Below are positions 9,159 through 17,899 of a stretch of 54,704 nucleotides of DNA, piece by piece. The position numbers were made by a program, and so were the translations under genes. Under the pieces are notes generated by a model that had not been told where the DNA came from, ran no database searches, and was given only the letters and a program-made list of their open reading frames with translations. The stretch spans positions 1 through 54,704 of the forward strand of contig NZ_JASDDJ010000018.1 of assembly GCF_030407455.1 (NCBI RefSeq), written 5' to 3'. This DNA is from Psychrobacter sp. 5A.1 (GTDB lineage Bacteria; Pseudomonadota; Gammaproteobacteria; Pseudomonadales; Moraxellaceae). Numbering within the stretch: the stretch's first letter is position 1; every line of letters starts with the position of its first letter.

Positions 9159-9850
9159 CACAGCACCAGTTGATAACCTTTTCCACGCACCGCTTTTATT
9201 GGCTCATCGTGAAAAGGCTGAAGTTTTTTGCGTAAGCGGGATACATGTACATCGAGGCTACGGTCAAAAGGTTGAAGTTCACGTTGCAATACATGCTCTG
9301 ATAGCCATTCTTTACTGACCACCTCGCCTTTTTGTTTGAGGAGCGCCACCAATAGATCAAACTCTGTACCCGTCACTTGCAGCTCAATACCATCTATTTG
9401 ACAAATTCGCTGGTTTTGATCGAGATGCAAACGACTCTCTGGCAACGGAGTATGCTCTGATGCGGTCATATTGGTGCGTTTAATCACTGCGTTGATGCGT
9501 GCCAGCAGCTCGCGAGGGTTACAAGGCTTGGTGATGTAGTCATCAGCGCCAAGCTCTAAACCGATAATACGGTCAATCTCTTCACCCTTTGCTGTCAGCA
9601 TAATGACAGGAATATCGCTGATATTTGGCAGTTGGCGCAGGACGCTCAAGCCATCTAATTTTGGCATCATAATATCGAGGACGAGCAAATCATAAATCGT
9701 ATCTTCGTGTGCCACTGCTTTGAGCCGTTGTATGACTGCTGCGCCATCATGGACACAGTCGCAGCGGATACCATGATTGTTCAAATACTCTTGCAATAAC
9801 TGGGTCAACTCTTCGTCATCATCGCCTATCAGTATGTTTGGCACACTCAT
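9158..9850 (-). CDS. OmpR-family response regulator, CpxR-like
   Basis: This 230-residue protein has a receiver domain (about 1-120) with acidic pocket DDDE (10-13), phospho-acceptor Asp59 in LLVLDIMMPKLDG, Thr86 in MLTAKGEE and Lys108 in YITKPCNPREL. A winged-helix DNA-binding domain follows (about 130-230; FDRSLDVHVSRLRKKL, AVRGKGYQLVL). It is paired with the kinase that overlaps its stop codon. The Spy-like gene starts divergently 216 bp away, and three GTTACC-type sites in that gap are candidate binding sites. It is CpxR-like by arrangement; exact orthology is not proven. Confidence 0.9.
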   Translation of the reverse strand: MSVPNILIGDDDEELTQLLQEYLNNHGIRCDCVHDGAAVIQRLKAVAHEDTIYDLLVLDIMMPKLDGLSVLRQLPNISDIPVIMLTAKGEEIDRIIGLELGADDYITKPCNPRELLARINAVIKRTNMTASEHTPLPESRLHLDQNQRICQIDGIELQVTGTEFDLLVALLKQKGEVVSKEWLSEHVLQRELQPFDRSLDVHVSRLRKKLQPFHDEPIKAVRGKGYQLVL

Positions 9851-9892
9851 CTCCTTTCACTTTCGATAGCATTAATTGGTTCAATTCGTTTA

Positions 9893-9976
9893 GTTACCCA
9901 TATTATCAGGCAAGCGCGTAGCAATTCGCTAAAAACGTTACCTTTCTTAATACTTCATAAATGTTCGTAACCTTTG
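9893..9976. promoter_or_regulatory. Repeated GTTACC sites in the regulator/spy-like intergenic region
   Basis: AGTTACCCA at 9892-9900, CGTTACCTTTC at 9936-9946 and CGTAACCTTTG at 9966-9976 lie in the same orientation. The last two are 30 bp apart, close to three helix turns. OmpR-family regulators bind direct half-sites, so these are candidate boxes. Which sites are bound, if any, is inference. Confidence 0.4.
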
Positions 9977-10066
9977 ACTGTCGTAATATAGTTCCTATCA
10001 ATCGCAAGTATTGCAAGATAAAAATTTAGTGTTTATTCAACCAAACTCAATGTAATCAAGGATATT

Positions 10067-10582
10067 ATGATGAAAAAATTACTATTAGGCTCAGTATTAG
10101 CAGCTTCTAGCATATTTACAGTGACCGCATGCACCAGTGTCAACGCGACCACTGATACCTCGCCAACTGCGCAAATGCAAAAGAACCACAAAGAGGGCGC
10201 AATGAGAGGCCCAATGTCAAAGCTGGATCTAACAGCGACACAGCAAGCGCAAATCAAAGCCATCATGCAAGACAAACGTGGCGATCGCACTGCTGACCGT
10301 GCAAAACATCAAGCAGAACGCGCTCAAATGCATCAACAGATTCAAGCATTGACCAATGCCAGTACGTTGAATAGTGCCGCTTTGAACCGTTTGGCTGATC
10401 AACAAGCTGCTAAAACGAAGCAGCGCTTTATCGAACGTGTACAAACACAACATGCCATTGCTCAAGTATTGACTGCTGAGCAACGGGCAAAGATGGAACA
10501 GATGAAGTCAGAGAGACAAGAAAAAGGTCGCAAGCATTCAAAAGACCGTAAAGGTCATCACAAGCAACATCAAGGCATGTAA
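10067..10582 (+). CDS. Spy/CpxP-like periplasmic lipoprotein
   Basis: This 171-residue protein has a lipoprotein signal (MMKKLLLGSV..., lipobox TVTAC, Cys22) and two LTxxQ motifs (LTATQQAQIKAIM near 55 and LTAEQRAKMEQM near 135). LTxxQ motifs mark the Spy/CpxP family of envelope-stress chaperones and sensor inhibitors. The C-terminus is rich in Lys, His and Arg (KDRKGHHKQHQGM), which might bind metal. It is divergent from the CpxRA-like pair, the classic layout for a gene activated by the regulator that also damps the kinase. E. coli CpxP and Spy are soluble, so the lipid anchor is a difference. AAGGA at 10058-10062 supports this start. Confidence 0.82.
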   Translation: MMKKLLLGSVLAASSIFTVTACTSVNATTDTSPTAQMQKNHKEGAMRGPMSKLDLTATQQAQIKAIMQDKRGDRTADRAKHQAERAQMHQQIQALTNASTLNSAALNRLADQQAAKTKQRFIERVQTQHAIAQVLTAEQRAKMEQMKSERQEKGRKHSKDRKGHHKQHQGM

Positions 10583-10643
10583 ATTGTCATCAATAGGCTG
10601 ATTGGTAACAAACTTTCTTTATCAAACCTATCGCTGTATCCAT

Positions 10644-10679
10644 AAAAAAAGCGTACCGTTTGCACGATGCGCTTTTTTT
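10644..10679. terminator. Terminator after the Spy-like gene
   Basis: AAAAAAAGCG at 10644-10653 pairs with CGCTTTTTTT around 10670-10679, with a weakly paired interior. It lies between convergent genes and can serve both. Confidence 0.7.
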
Positions 10680-10729
10680 GACTTAAACCTATGTGATTTA
10701 ATAAATATATGACTGAATAAATTGGTCTG

Positions 10730-12310
10730 TTACTCAACCGAACCAAAACGCTCTCTGGCCATCGGCAACATGTTAAAGACCATTTTACCTACTGCCGTGC
10801 CATTACCATCTTGGTAATATTGCAGCAGCTCAGGACCATACTCTCTCAGATCAATGCTATTGCTAGCGTTCGGCGTCTGCACATTACTGGGTAGGTTAGG
10901 AAACGCCAAGCTCTTAGTGCTGATAGAAGAGTACTGCTGCAACACATCTATTCTCATACCTTTGTTGTTATTCGCTTCGCTAGTATTATCCAACTGACGA
11001 CGTAAGTGCTCCCATTTGAGTTGACCGCCTCTATCAAACCCGTACAGTTCCTGTACTGCTGTATTGGCAACCGTCTCAACTGTCGTTTCTTCCTCATTCA
11101 TTTGGTCTTTTATCATCGCCAGTATTTTTTGCACAATAGACTTACTGGTGAATGCCTTTGGATTTTGAATCGTTTCAAACGCTGTCATAGGTTCGGATTC
11201 TTGTACCAGCTCTGGGTATTTCTCACTGATCCGATCATAAAAAATTTGCATATATTTCTGTTGCGACGTTTGATAGTCCTCAAAACTTTGTACTCGGCGA
11301 ATGATTTGATCGCTTGGTAGCATAGCCGATAAGTGGTGCGCGGGCAGCTTTGGAGACAATGATGCCAGTGTGTTGGGAGCGACATAATCAAACTGGCTAA
11401 CAGGTGCAGCATCATACGTCATATCCACTGCCGCAAAGTGACTTTTGATTACTTCACCGCCAAACCCTTTAGGCAACGTGCCATCGTCAATCGCTATCTT
11501 TAGCCACTTATTTCGCCATTTTGTACCGAGCTTGTCATCTAATAAATCTGAATTGAACATCGCAAAGTTATCTGCCCATAGGTAAATATCACCGTTTTTA
11601 AAATCCATATAAATGGGCTGATTGATACTACTGTGATGATTGCGCGCTTGGTACTGCACACTGGCAAGCATGGTAGCCTTGCCAGCCATTGGCTGATAGA
11701 CACCTTGAGAGTCGATAGACAGGGGCTTTAATAAATACTCATCTAATAACTGGGATTTTTTGATATCTAGCGGTTTTTGTTCATCCTCATAATTATCAAA
11801 TAGCGCTTGATACGTTGGTGCTACCTCAACGTCGCTATCATATTGCTGCTCCTCCCATGCCTGATAGGCATCTGCACACTCAAAGTACGATTGCTTGAGG
11901 GTGTCACGCTTAGCATCATAATCCGCCGCTAGAATATCTGTATTTTGTTTTTTGGTTTGCAAGATTAACGCAGCATACGCTTGATCATGCGTCTCTTCAC
12001 AGTATTCATCTATGCCGTCTGCTGCCACCAGTTGCTTGGCAGATGTGTCTGCAAACTGCTGGTTGCTGCTAATTTCGAGATTACTATGATAGCTAAAAGA
12101 CTGGCGACGCTGTTTTTGCAATGCCGTCTCTAAGGTCTTTTTGGCAACGCTAGGCGCTTGTTTTACAGTTACCGTATTGGATTGGCCCAAACTGGTAGAC
12201 TGGCAACCTGTCAATAACAGCGCCCCTGTTAAAAATGCACTGGTGACTAACAGATTGTTTTTAGTCTTAAATGGCAGACGTTGTGCAATGGTGTGATGTA
12301 CTGTGTTCAT
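10730..12310 (-). CDS. Large lipoprotein of unknown function
   Basis: This 526-residue protein has a lipoprotein signal peptide (LLVTSAFLTGALLLTGC, Cys about 36). I do not recognise a family. The mature N-terminal half is acidic and Gln-rich with CEETH and YFECADAYQAW segments; two Cys about 50 residues apart could form a disulfide. The middle contains SINQPIYMDFKNGDIYLWAD. The C-terminal part is helical and polar. AAGGAC precedes ATG 12310 at good spacing. It lies 55 bp downstream of another large lipoprotein gene on the same strand, so the two are probably co-transcribed. Both have a similar layout (lipid anchor, acidic N-half, a beta-rich segment ending in a DF(N/K)N-type motif, helical C-half), which suggests distant paralogues. 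Confidence 0.75.
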   Translation of the reverse strand: MNTVHHTIAQRLPFKTKNNLLVTSAFLTGALLLTGCQSTSLGQSNTVTVKQAPSVAKKTLETALQKQRRQSFSYHSNLEISSNQQFADTSAKQLVAADGIDEYCEETHDQAYAALILQTKKQNTDILAADYDAKRDTLKQSYFECADAYQAWEEQQYDSDVEVAPTYQALFDNYEDEQKPLDIKKSQLLDEYLLKPLSIDSQGVYQPMAGKATMLASVQYQARNHHSSINQPIYMDFKNGDIYLWADNFAMFNSDLLDDKLGTKWRNKWLKIAIDDGTLPKGFGGEVIKSHFAAVDMTYDAAPVSQFDYVAPNTLASLSPKLPAHHLSAMLPSDQIIRRVQSFEDYQTSQQKYMQIFYDRISEKYPELVQESEPMTAFETIQNPKAFTSKSIVQKILAMIKDQMNEEETTVETVANTAVQELYGFDRGGQLKWEHLRRQLDNTSEANNNKGMRIDVLQQYSSISTKSLAFPNLPSNVQTPNASNSIDLREYGPELLQYYQDGNGTAVGKMVFNMLPMARERFGSVE

Positions 12311-12365
12311 TTTTTGTCCTTAATAAATATGAGCGTAAATGCAATGAGATGATGGCATTTGACTT

Positions 12366-14351
12366 CTATTTTTCATTTGTATCATCTTGGGCATCGACAA
12401 ATCGGCTCTCATCGACAGCGTCTGCGCCATTGTCATTATCGTTACCATACTCATCAGTGCCATATTCATCACTGCTGTAAGCGTCCTCTACCCTGCTACC
12501 TAGATAATCATAGCGTGCATAACGGGCCGTTTGTAATCTGTCTTTTTTCTCGCGCTGCGTGGCCATCCACGCATTGCCATCGATAGGAGGCGTCGCGTCT
12601 GGGCCAAAAGACTCAGCAAGTAGCGGCGTCAAAGCATGACGGTTAAAGCTGGCTTTATCATAACGTACTTGGTTTAGCATGGTGGTGGTCGACCCCATCA
12701 AATCACTACCGATATTGACACGTTGCTGCTTGGCAAGCAGACGATCTGAGCTGTCTAAGTAATAGTAGTTGATTTGATTGAACGAGATAGGACCGATAGC
12801 TTCGATAAGCTGCAATAGCGACCCTACATCCGCGCTTTGATAGCCTTTATTGTATAACTGTACTTTAGCAAGTGCTGCCTTCAACATAGCACCATCAGGA
12901 TATTTGTCTGGATTGGCATCCACATAGTCTTGCAGTGATGTCGTCACATATTTGAGGGTCTTGCCAATCATTTCACCGCTTTGCTGGCTACCAAAATAGA
13001 CTTTGACTGCACGAGTTGCACCGACTTCTTTGGCAAATTCATCCTCACGAATATCTACCGCGCTAAAATGCTCAGGCGCGATCTCAGCCATGCTGCTCTG
13101 TATCGCATTGAGTACTGCATCGTAGACCACTGCTGGCGGTAGTTGCTCTGTAATGCCTTCAGGCAAACCAAAGCTCACTGTATGCGAGGTCATCTGTGAT
13201 GGTAAAGGCGTGTTTTCAGGGGTGGCAATTGCGACGATTGGCATGATGGCCGATGGATCGACTGTGACATGGCTGTTATTAAAGTCAAACGCTAGCGGTA
13301 TCTGTATCGATGCGCTAATCGTCGGGGTCGCATAGTCGTAGCTATAGACGCTTTGTAGTTGGCGCTGCTTAGGATTGTATTGACTGACACTGCTGAACAT
13401 GAGGTTTTTATATTGATATTCATTTGATGCGGCTAGTTGCTCAGGTGTACGATGAATCATGCTAAGCATGTTGCCAATCATGCCCGTAGATGTCATGGAT
13501 GATTGGTCGTTATTTGTCGTCTCTGTCTCAGCTTGCTGTTTTGCCATCTGCATGGCTTCATATTGTTCTGTCATGCTTTTGGGGTTTAATTTTGACAACT
13601 TTGAAAAAGCACTGTCCGATTCATAATCATCGGTTTCATAGGATTCTGCAGCATAGTCCTCTGTATCATAGTCACTACGACTATAACCGTTTTCATCATA
13701 GCCATCTTGGTCGTAACCTTCATCATCATAGCCGTACTCGTTGTATCCGTCTTCATCGTAGCCATACTCGTCATAGCCATTTTCATCATAATTCGTGGCC
13801 GCAGCAGCTTCTAATTCTGCTGAAGCTACATAATCATCGTAGTCGCTAGACTGATTATAAGCATAGGTTTCTATAATAGTCTTAAGCAAACTGCTAGCGC
13901 CGGCATCGATACTATCTGCGTCGATAAAGGGTGCTACGTGATAATTGGCTTTTGCGACTGCGACATGCTCTGTGGCTAAGTGCTGACGAATGGCGGCTAG
14001 CAAGTGTGATTTGGCTTGGTTATCAGTATTTGGATATTTCTCTTGATCAAACAATTGCTCGTAACGATTCGACTGAGCCGCTTGGCTGGCTGTAAAAGCT
14101 CGACCCTGATGTTGGCTCTGTCCGCTATCTGCAACACTAAAATCCATCAGCGTACTAGACGCGCGCGCCTTGCTAGTTGGAGATGACATGGTTTGACTTG
14201 ATTGACAACCTGCGAGTACAAGCGATGCACTGCCAACCAGCAATGCGATAGAAGTTAATTTACCTGTTTGATATAGAGGGCCAGACGACTGAGCAGGCGT
14301 CATCTCAGAAGAGTGCTGTCGATTGCGGTTATCAATATGGGGTGATGACAT
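12366..14351 (-). CDS. Large lipoprotein with Tyr-Asp/Glu-Gly repeats, unknown function
   Basis: The protein has 661 residues from ATG 14351, which has an AAAGAGA ribosome site. The signal peptide ends at the lipobox LVLAGC. Residues about 187-223 are seven 5-residue repeats of the form YDEYG/YDEDG, followed by more acidic Tyr-rich sequence; another acidic tract (SSDEYGTDEYGNDNDNG) lies near the C-terminus. The middle holds SIQIPLAFDFNNSHVTVD. No known domain was recognised. The frame stays open upstream for 57 codons to 14522, but those codons are antisense sequence of a small TIR element, so I exclude them. It is the first gene of a pair with the 526-residue lipoprotein. The acidic Tyr repeats could bind cations or mediate surface contact; this is speculation. 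Confidence 0.75.
   Translation of the reverse strand: MSSPHIDNRNRQHSSEMTPAQSSGPLYQTGKLTSIALLVGSASLVLAGCQSSQTMSSPTSKARASSTLMDFSVADSGQSQHQGRAFTASQAAQSNRYEQLFDQEKYPNTDNQAKSHLLAAIRQHLATEHVAVAKANYHVAPFIDADSIDAGASSLLKTIIETYAYNQSSDYDDYVASAELEAAAATNYDENGYDEYGYDEDGYNEYGYDDEGYDQDGYDENGYSRSDYDTEDYAAESYETDDYESDSAFSKLSKLNPKSMTEQYEAMQMAKQQAETETTNNDQSSMTSTGMIGNMLSMIHRTPEQLAASNEYQYKNLMFSSVSQYNPKQRQLQSVYSYDYATPTISASIQIPLAFDFNNSHVTVDPSAIMPIVAIATPENTPLPSQMTSHTVSFGLPEGITEQLPPAVVYDAVLNAIQSSMAEIAPEHFSAVDIREDEFAKEVGATRAVKVYFGSQQSGEMIGKTLKYVTTSLQDYVDANPDKYPDGAMLKAALAKVQLYNKGYQSADVGSLLQLIEAIGPISFNQINYYYLDSSDRLLAKQQRVNIGSDLMGSTTTMLNQVRYDKASFNRHALTPLLAESFGPDATPPIDGNAWMATQREKKDRLQTARYARYDYLGSRVEDAYSSDEYGTDEYGNDNDNGADAVDESRFVDAQDDTNEK
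13683..13792 (-). repeat. 15-bp coding repeats (YDxxG)
   Basis: About seven degenerate 15-bp units on the coding strand encode YDENG, YDEYG, YDEDG, YNEYG, YDDEG, YDQDG and YDENG. Codons vary between units while the amino-acid pattern is kept, so selection rather than very recent slippage maintains it. Confidence 0.85.
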
Positions 14352-14395
14352 AGTAATCTCTTTGTATAAATAGACAGTCGAAAATGCGTGTACGT

Positions 14396-14568
14396 TAGCG
14401 CGTGTCCTCATTTCAAAAATGGAGATAAAAATGAGATAAATCACTGTTAAACAAGAAAAATAGTGTCGATAGTATCGAGATATTGACCAACTATTTGACG
14501 ATGCTTGACAAAACGTAGCCATTGTTAGCCAGTTAGATGACTATCGTTTGAATTGAGGACATGCCCTT
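14396..14568 (+). mobile_element. Small TIR element (MITE-like), full copy of 173 bp
   Basis: It starts TAGCGCGTGTCCTCATTTC and ends GAATTGAGGACATGCCCTT. The interior shares the core GATATTGACCAACTATTTGA with the other long copies. It lies just upstream of the large lipoprotein gene in antisense orientation, and its open antisense frame is continuous with that gene. Confidence 0.85.
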
Positions 14569-14680
14569 GTACCGTTATTTATATCACAAGACGTTACATT
14601 TTAGTAATATTCGCGCATATTTTTAAAGAGAACTTTTATCGATAAAAAAATCCGTTGCCTATTTGAGAGGTATCCTTGCT

Positions 14681-14716
14681 TAAGCCGTGTTTTCATTTGA
14701 ACAATGGCGATAAACA
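14681..14716 (+). repeat. Degenerate left end of the small TIR element
   Basis: TAAGCCGTGTTTTCATTTGA and the next 16 bases follow the left end of the family with several changes. A further tip, TAGGGCGTGTTTATCTCA, starts at 14749. Both lie upstream of ggt. Confidence 0.55.
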
Positions 14717-14805
14717 ACTTTCTACCATGCTATATTTTCGTTACTATTTAGGGCGTGTTTATCTCATGGCTTTATTTTTCCCAACCGCGTAAAAAGGACT
14801 TTGCG

Positions 14806-16755
14806 ATGTCAAAATTTTTATCTCACCACCACCGAGTGGCTCAGCAAACGCAACCAACCATCAAAACACTACTCAAGTCTAGCGTTGTGCTCATTACTAG
14901 CACCCTATTGTTGTCTATATCGGCGCAGGCACTAGAGCCTGTGGTTGCCGCAAGTAGTGACGTGGTTAATAACACCTCAATTAATACCAGTGCAATAAAC
15001 TTGGCCATCATGGCTGATAACCCAACCGTACTGTCTGAAACCAAGCGCATCACACCAGCGAAAACCAATACACTCAAACCCACATCTAGCCATGCCAATA
15101 GCGATCAAGCCATCTACTCTGCGGATGCCATCCATCATCCAGTATGGGCAAAGAACGGCATGGTCGCTACTCAAGAAGCGCTGGCGTCCGACATCGGTCT
15201 ACAGATTTTGAAAGATGGCGGTAATGCAGTCGATGCTGGCGTTGCGGTAGGCTTTGCCTTAGCAGTGACCTTACCGCGCGCAGGTAACATCGGTGGCGGC
15301 GGCTTTATGATGATTTATGATGCCAAACAAGGCAAAACAGTGGCGCTAGATTACCGTGAAAAAGCACCAAGCAGCTCCTCACGCGATATGTACCTTGATG
15401 CCGAAGGCAATGCCGTTAGCGACTTGTCCCGCTATCATGGTTTAGCCGTTGGTGTGCCAGGGACAGTCGCAGGACTTCTCAAAGCATTAGACGAACACGG
15501 CACGATGAGTCGCGAGCAAGTTATGGCACCAGCGATTGCATTGGCAGAGGACGGTATCGAAGTCACCGCTGGCTTGTCTGAGTCTCTCATCACATTGAGT
15601 GAACGCTTGCAGAAATGGCCAAGCACCAAAAAAGTGTTTTTTAAGCCGGATGGCAGTGCCTATCAACCGGGTGAACGTTTAAAGCAACCAGAGCTTGCCC
15701 GCTCGCTAAAGCTGATAGCAGCACAAGGCGCTGATGGGTTTTATAAAGGGGAAACGGCCAGTAAAATTGTCAAAGCTGTCAATGAAGCAGGTGGCCGTAT
15801 GAGCCTACAGGATTTGGCCAACTATAATGCCGTGGCTCGTACGCCTGTAAAAGGCAACTATCGTGGTTATGAGATTGTCTCTATGCCACCGCCCTCTTCT
15901 GGTGGCATTCATATCATTCAGATTTTAAACATATTAGAAGGCTATCCACTCAAAGACTACGGACAAAACAGCGCCCAGACCATTCACTTAATGGCAGAGG
16001 CCATGCAATTGGCTTATGCCGATCGTGCTGAGTATCTAGGTGATGCTGATTTTATTGATGTCCCTGCCAGCGGTCTAACCTCACAAGCCTATGCAGATAA
16101 ACTGCGTACGTTAATTGATCCCAATAAAGCCACACCAGCCGCGACCATCAAAGCCAATAACCCGCTACCGTACGAGAGTGATCAAACCACGCATTTCTCT
16201 ATCGTTGATAAAGACGGCAATGCGATAGCCAATACGTATACGTTGAATTTCTCTTATGGCACGGGTCTCGTCGCGGATGGTACAGGTATCTTATTAAATA
16301 ATGAGATGGATGATTTTTCTGCCAAACCTGGTGTGCCCAATGGTTATGGCCTATTAGGCGGCGAGGCCAATGCCGTGGAAGCCAATAAGCGCCCACTGTC
16401 TTCTATGAGTCCAACGCTCGTGTTCAAAGACAGTAAGCCTTATATCGTAACAGGCAGCCCCGGTGGTAGTCGTATTATTACGACCGTGACGCAGGTTATC
16501 TCTAACGTGATTGATCACGATATGAATATTGCAGAAGCCACGCATGCGCCGCGTATTCACGATCAATGGCTACCTGATGAGATACGAGTTGAAAAGGCCC
16601 TTAATATCGATACGGTAAAAAAGCTTGAATCAATGGGTCATACCGTCAGTCCAAAATCAGCGATGGGCTCTACGCAGTCGATTATGCTTACCCCAAATGG
16701 TATTTATGGATCTTCAGATCCGCGTATTGTCGATGCCGCCGTGGTTGGGTACTGA
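14806..16755 (+). CDS. ggt: Gamma-glutamyltransferase precursor
   Basis: This 649-residue protein starts at ATG 14806, chosen because AAAGGA precedes it; GTG 14755 would add 17 residues that do not look like a signal peptide. A signal segment lies at about 28-45. The proenzyme self-cleaves before Thr461 in QTTHFSIVDKDGNA, giving large and small subunits. Family motifs include AVDAGVAVGFALAVT, GNIGGGGFMMIYD, LNNEMDDFSAKPGVPN, PLSSMSPT and GSPGGSRIIT. The enzyme transfers or hydrolyses the gamma-glutamyl group of glutathione in the periplasm. The N-terminal region before the conserved IYSADAIHHPVWAKNGMVA stretch is longer than in E. coli. It ends 9 bp from the stop of the convergent AraC regulator. 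Confidence 0.95.
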   Translation: MSKFLSHHHRVAQQTQPTIKTLLKSSVVLITSTLLLSISAQALEPVVAASSDVVNNTSINTSAINLAIMADNPTVLSETKRITPAKTNTLKPTSSHANSDQAIYSADAIHHPVWAKNGMVATQEALASDIGLQILKDGGNAVDAGVAVGFALAVTLPRAGNIGGGGFMMIYDAKQGKTVALDYREKAPSSSSRDMYLDAEGNAVSDLSRYHGLAVGVPGTVAGLLKALDEHGTMSREQVMAPAIALAEDGIEVTAGLSESLITLSERLQKWPSTKKVFFKPDGSAYQPGERLKQPELARSLKLIAAQGADGFYKGETASKIVKAVNEAGGRMSLQDLANYNAVARTPVKGNYRGYEIVSMPPPSSGGIHIIQILNILEGYPLKDYGQNSAQTIHLMAEAMQLAYADRAEYLGDADFIDVPASGLTSQAYADKLRTLIDPNKATPAATIKANNPLPYESDQTTHFSIVDKDGNAIANTYTLNFSYGTGLVADGTGILLNNEMDDFSAKPGVPNGYGLLGGEANAVEANKRPLSSMSPTLVFKDSKPYIVTGSPGGSRIITTVTQVISNVIDHDMNIAEATHAPRIHDQWLPDEIRVEKALNIDTVKKLESMGHTVSPKSAMGSTQSIMLTPNGIYGSSDPRIVDAAVVGY

Positions 16756-16764
16756 GTTCATATT

Positions 16765-17568
16765 TTATGATAAATGTATTTGGCGAAACTGACTGGGCGA
16801 CAAGCCTGTAAACTGTTTGAACTGGCGGCTAAACGCACTATGATCACTATAGCCACAGTTCAACGATACCTGAGTGACCGACATCTCAGGTATCGCCAAC
16901 AGCTTAACCGCATATTCTAAGCGCAGCTTTTGCACAAACTGTAATGGCGACATATTGAGCACTGCCTTAAACGTACGCTCTAGCTGCGACACGCTCAAAC
17001 TGGCCAATTCTGCTAGCTGAGAAACATTGATTTTTTGATCAAGATGCGCTCGGACAAACTGAGCGACTTCAGCCAAACGAGCATGTTTGCGCAAAACACG
17101 CTCATTGTCTTCATCGATATCGACCGATATCCCAACCATTGCCACTATTTGTTGAGTGTTATTATAAATAGGCAGTTTGTTGGTAATACACCATCCCAAT
17201 TGACCAGACGCATAACTGTGCAACTCTAAATTATCAATGATTGACTTGCCATCTCGCAATACTTTCATATCTTGCAAGATATAATCCTTACTCTGCTGGT
17301 GAGAAAATACCTGCTCAGTGGTAAAACCGACAATCTCCTCATGCTTACTCAACTGGCAACGTTTTAAGAGCGTTCGGTTTGCCAATTGATAGCGTGCCTG
17401 CTCATCCTTCACAAAAAACACCACATTTTTGAGCGTATCAAGCAAAGGTAATAATAAGGAGACATTGCCAATAAATGCCTCGCTACTGTCTGGGCAATAC
17501 GACGTCATTTGCTGCTGCAATGATGCCGTAAAGGGCGCAATCACGGTCTCTTCTATGACATCCATCAT
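16765..17568 (-). CDS. AraC-family regulator with PAS-like sensor domain
   Basis: This 267-residue protein has an N-terminal PAS-like domain (about 35-150; VVFFVKDEQARYQLANRTLL, then IYNNTQQIVAMVGISVDID) and a C-terminal AraC helix-turn-helix pair (about 165-265; INVSQLAELASLSVSQLERT and VSLNCGYSDHSAFSRQFKQF). Regulators with this PAS-AraC form are often found beside proline racemase/hydroxyproline epimerase genes. Here it is divergent from the epimerase, so it probably activates the hydroxyproline cluster. The 331-bp gap between them holds a hyphenated palindrome. The effector, perhaps hydroxyproline or an intermediate, is inferred. Confidence 0.87.
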   Translation of the reverse strand: MMDVIEETVIAPFTASLQQQMTSYCPDSSEAFIGNVSLLLPLLDTLKNVVFFVKDEQARYQLANRTLLKRCQLSKHEEIVGFTTEQVFSHQQSKDYILQDMKVLRDGKSIIDNLELHSYASGQLGWCITNKLPIYNNTQQIVAMVGISVDIDEDNERVLRKHARLAEVAQFVRAHLDQKINVSQLAELASLSVSQLERTFKAVLNMSPLQFVQKLRLEYAVKLLAIPEMSVTQVSLNCGYSDHSAFSRQFKQFTGLSPSQFRQIHLS

Positions 17569-17689
17569 TTTATATCATCCTTATTCTCTCAATTTCATAC
17601 TCAGCCAAACATCAATCGTTCGCAGAAGTTTATTCCTAACTTTATAGACATTTCTGCATCTCAAGCAATCCTCCTTTAACGGTCATAAA

Positions 17690-17707
17690 AATGAGGACAC
17701 TCCCTAG
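17690..17707 (+). repeat. Degenerate right-end tip of the small TIR element
   Basis: AATGAGGACACTCCCTAG resembles the terminal bases of the element right end (GAGGACACGCCCTA), with a two-base difference. It lies in the gap between the AraC regulator and the epimerase. Confidence 0.4.
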
Positions 17708-17829
17708 TCTACACCGAGACACTGTGCAGAAATGCGCATTTATCCATGAAAAAACAGCAAGACGCTCCTTGCAAAAACGTCCATTCTATATATAGACCTT
17801 AACCACTGAGCATCAGTTGAGGACGACTA

Positions 17830-17858
17830 ATTGTGCAGCATTAGGTCTGTTGCACAAT
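17830..17858. promoter_or_regulatory. Hyphenated palindrome upstream of the hydroxyproline epimerase
   Basis: ATTGTGCA at 17830-17837 and TGCACAAT at 17851-17858 are perfect inverted repeats separated by 13 bases, 42 bp before the epimerase start. A related CTGTGCAG occurs near 17722. This is a candidate operator for the divergent AraC regulator or another factor. Confidence 0.45.
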
Positions 17859-17899
17859 AATGGAATGTAATTTTTCAAGGATGAATAAGGGTGTCCGTC

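Noticed and set aside
14352..14522. 57-residue N-terminal extension of the large lipoprotein
   Set aside because: It is antisense sequence of a TIR element; the lipoprotein signal and RBS support ATG 14351. Kept only as a finding.
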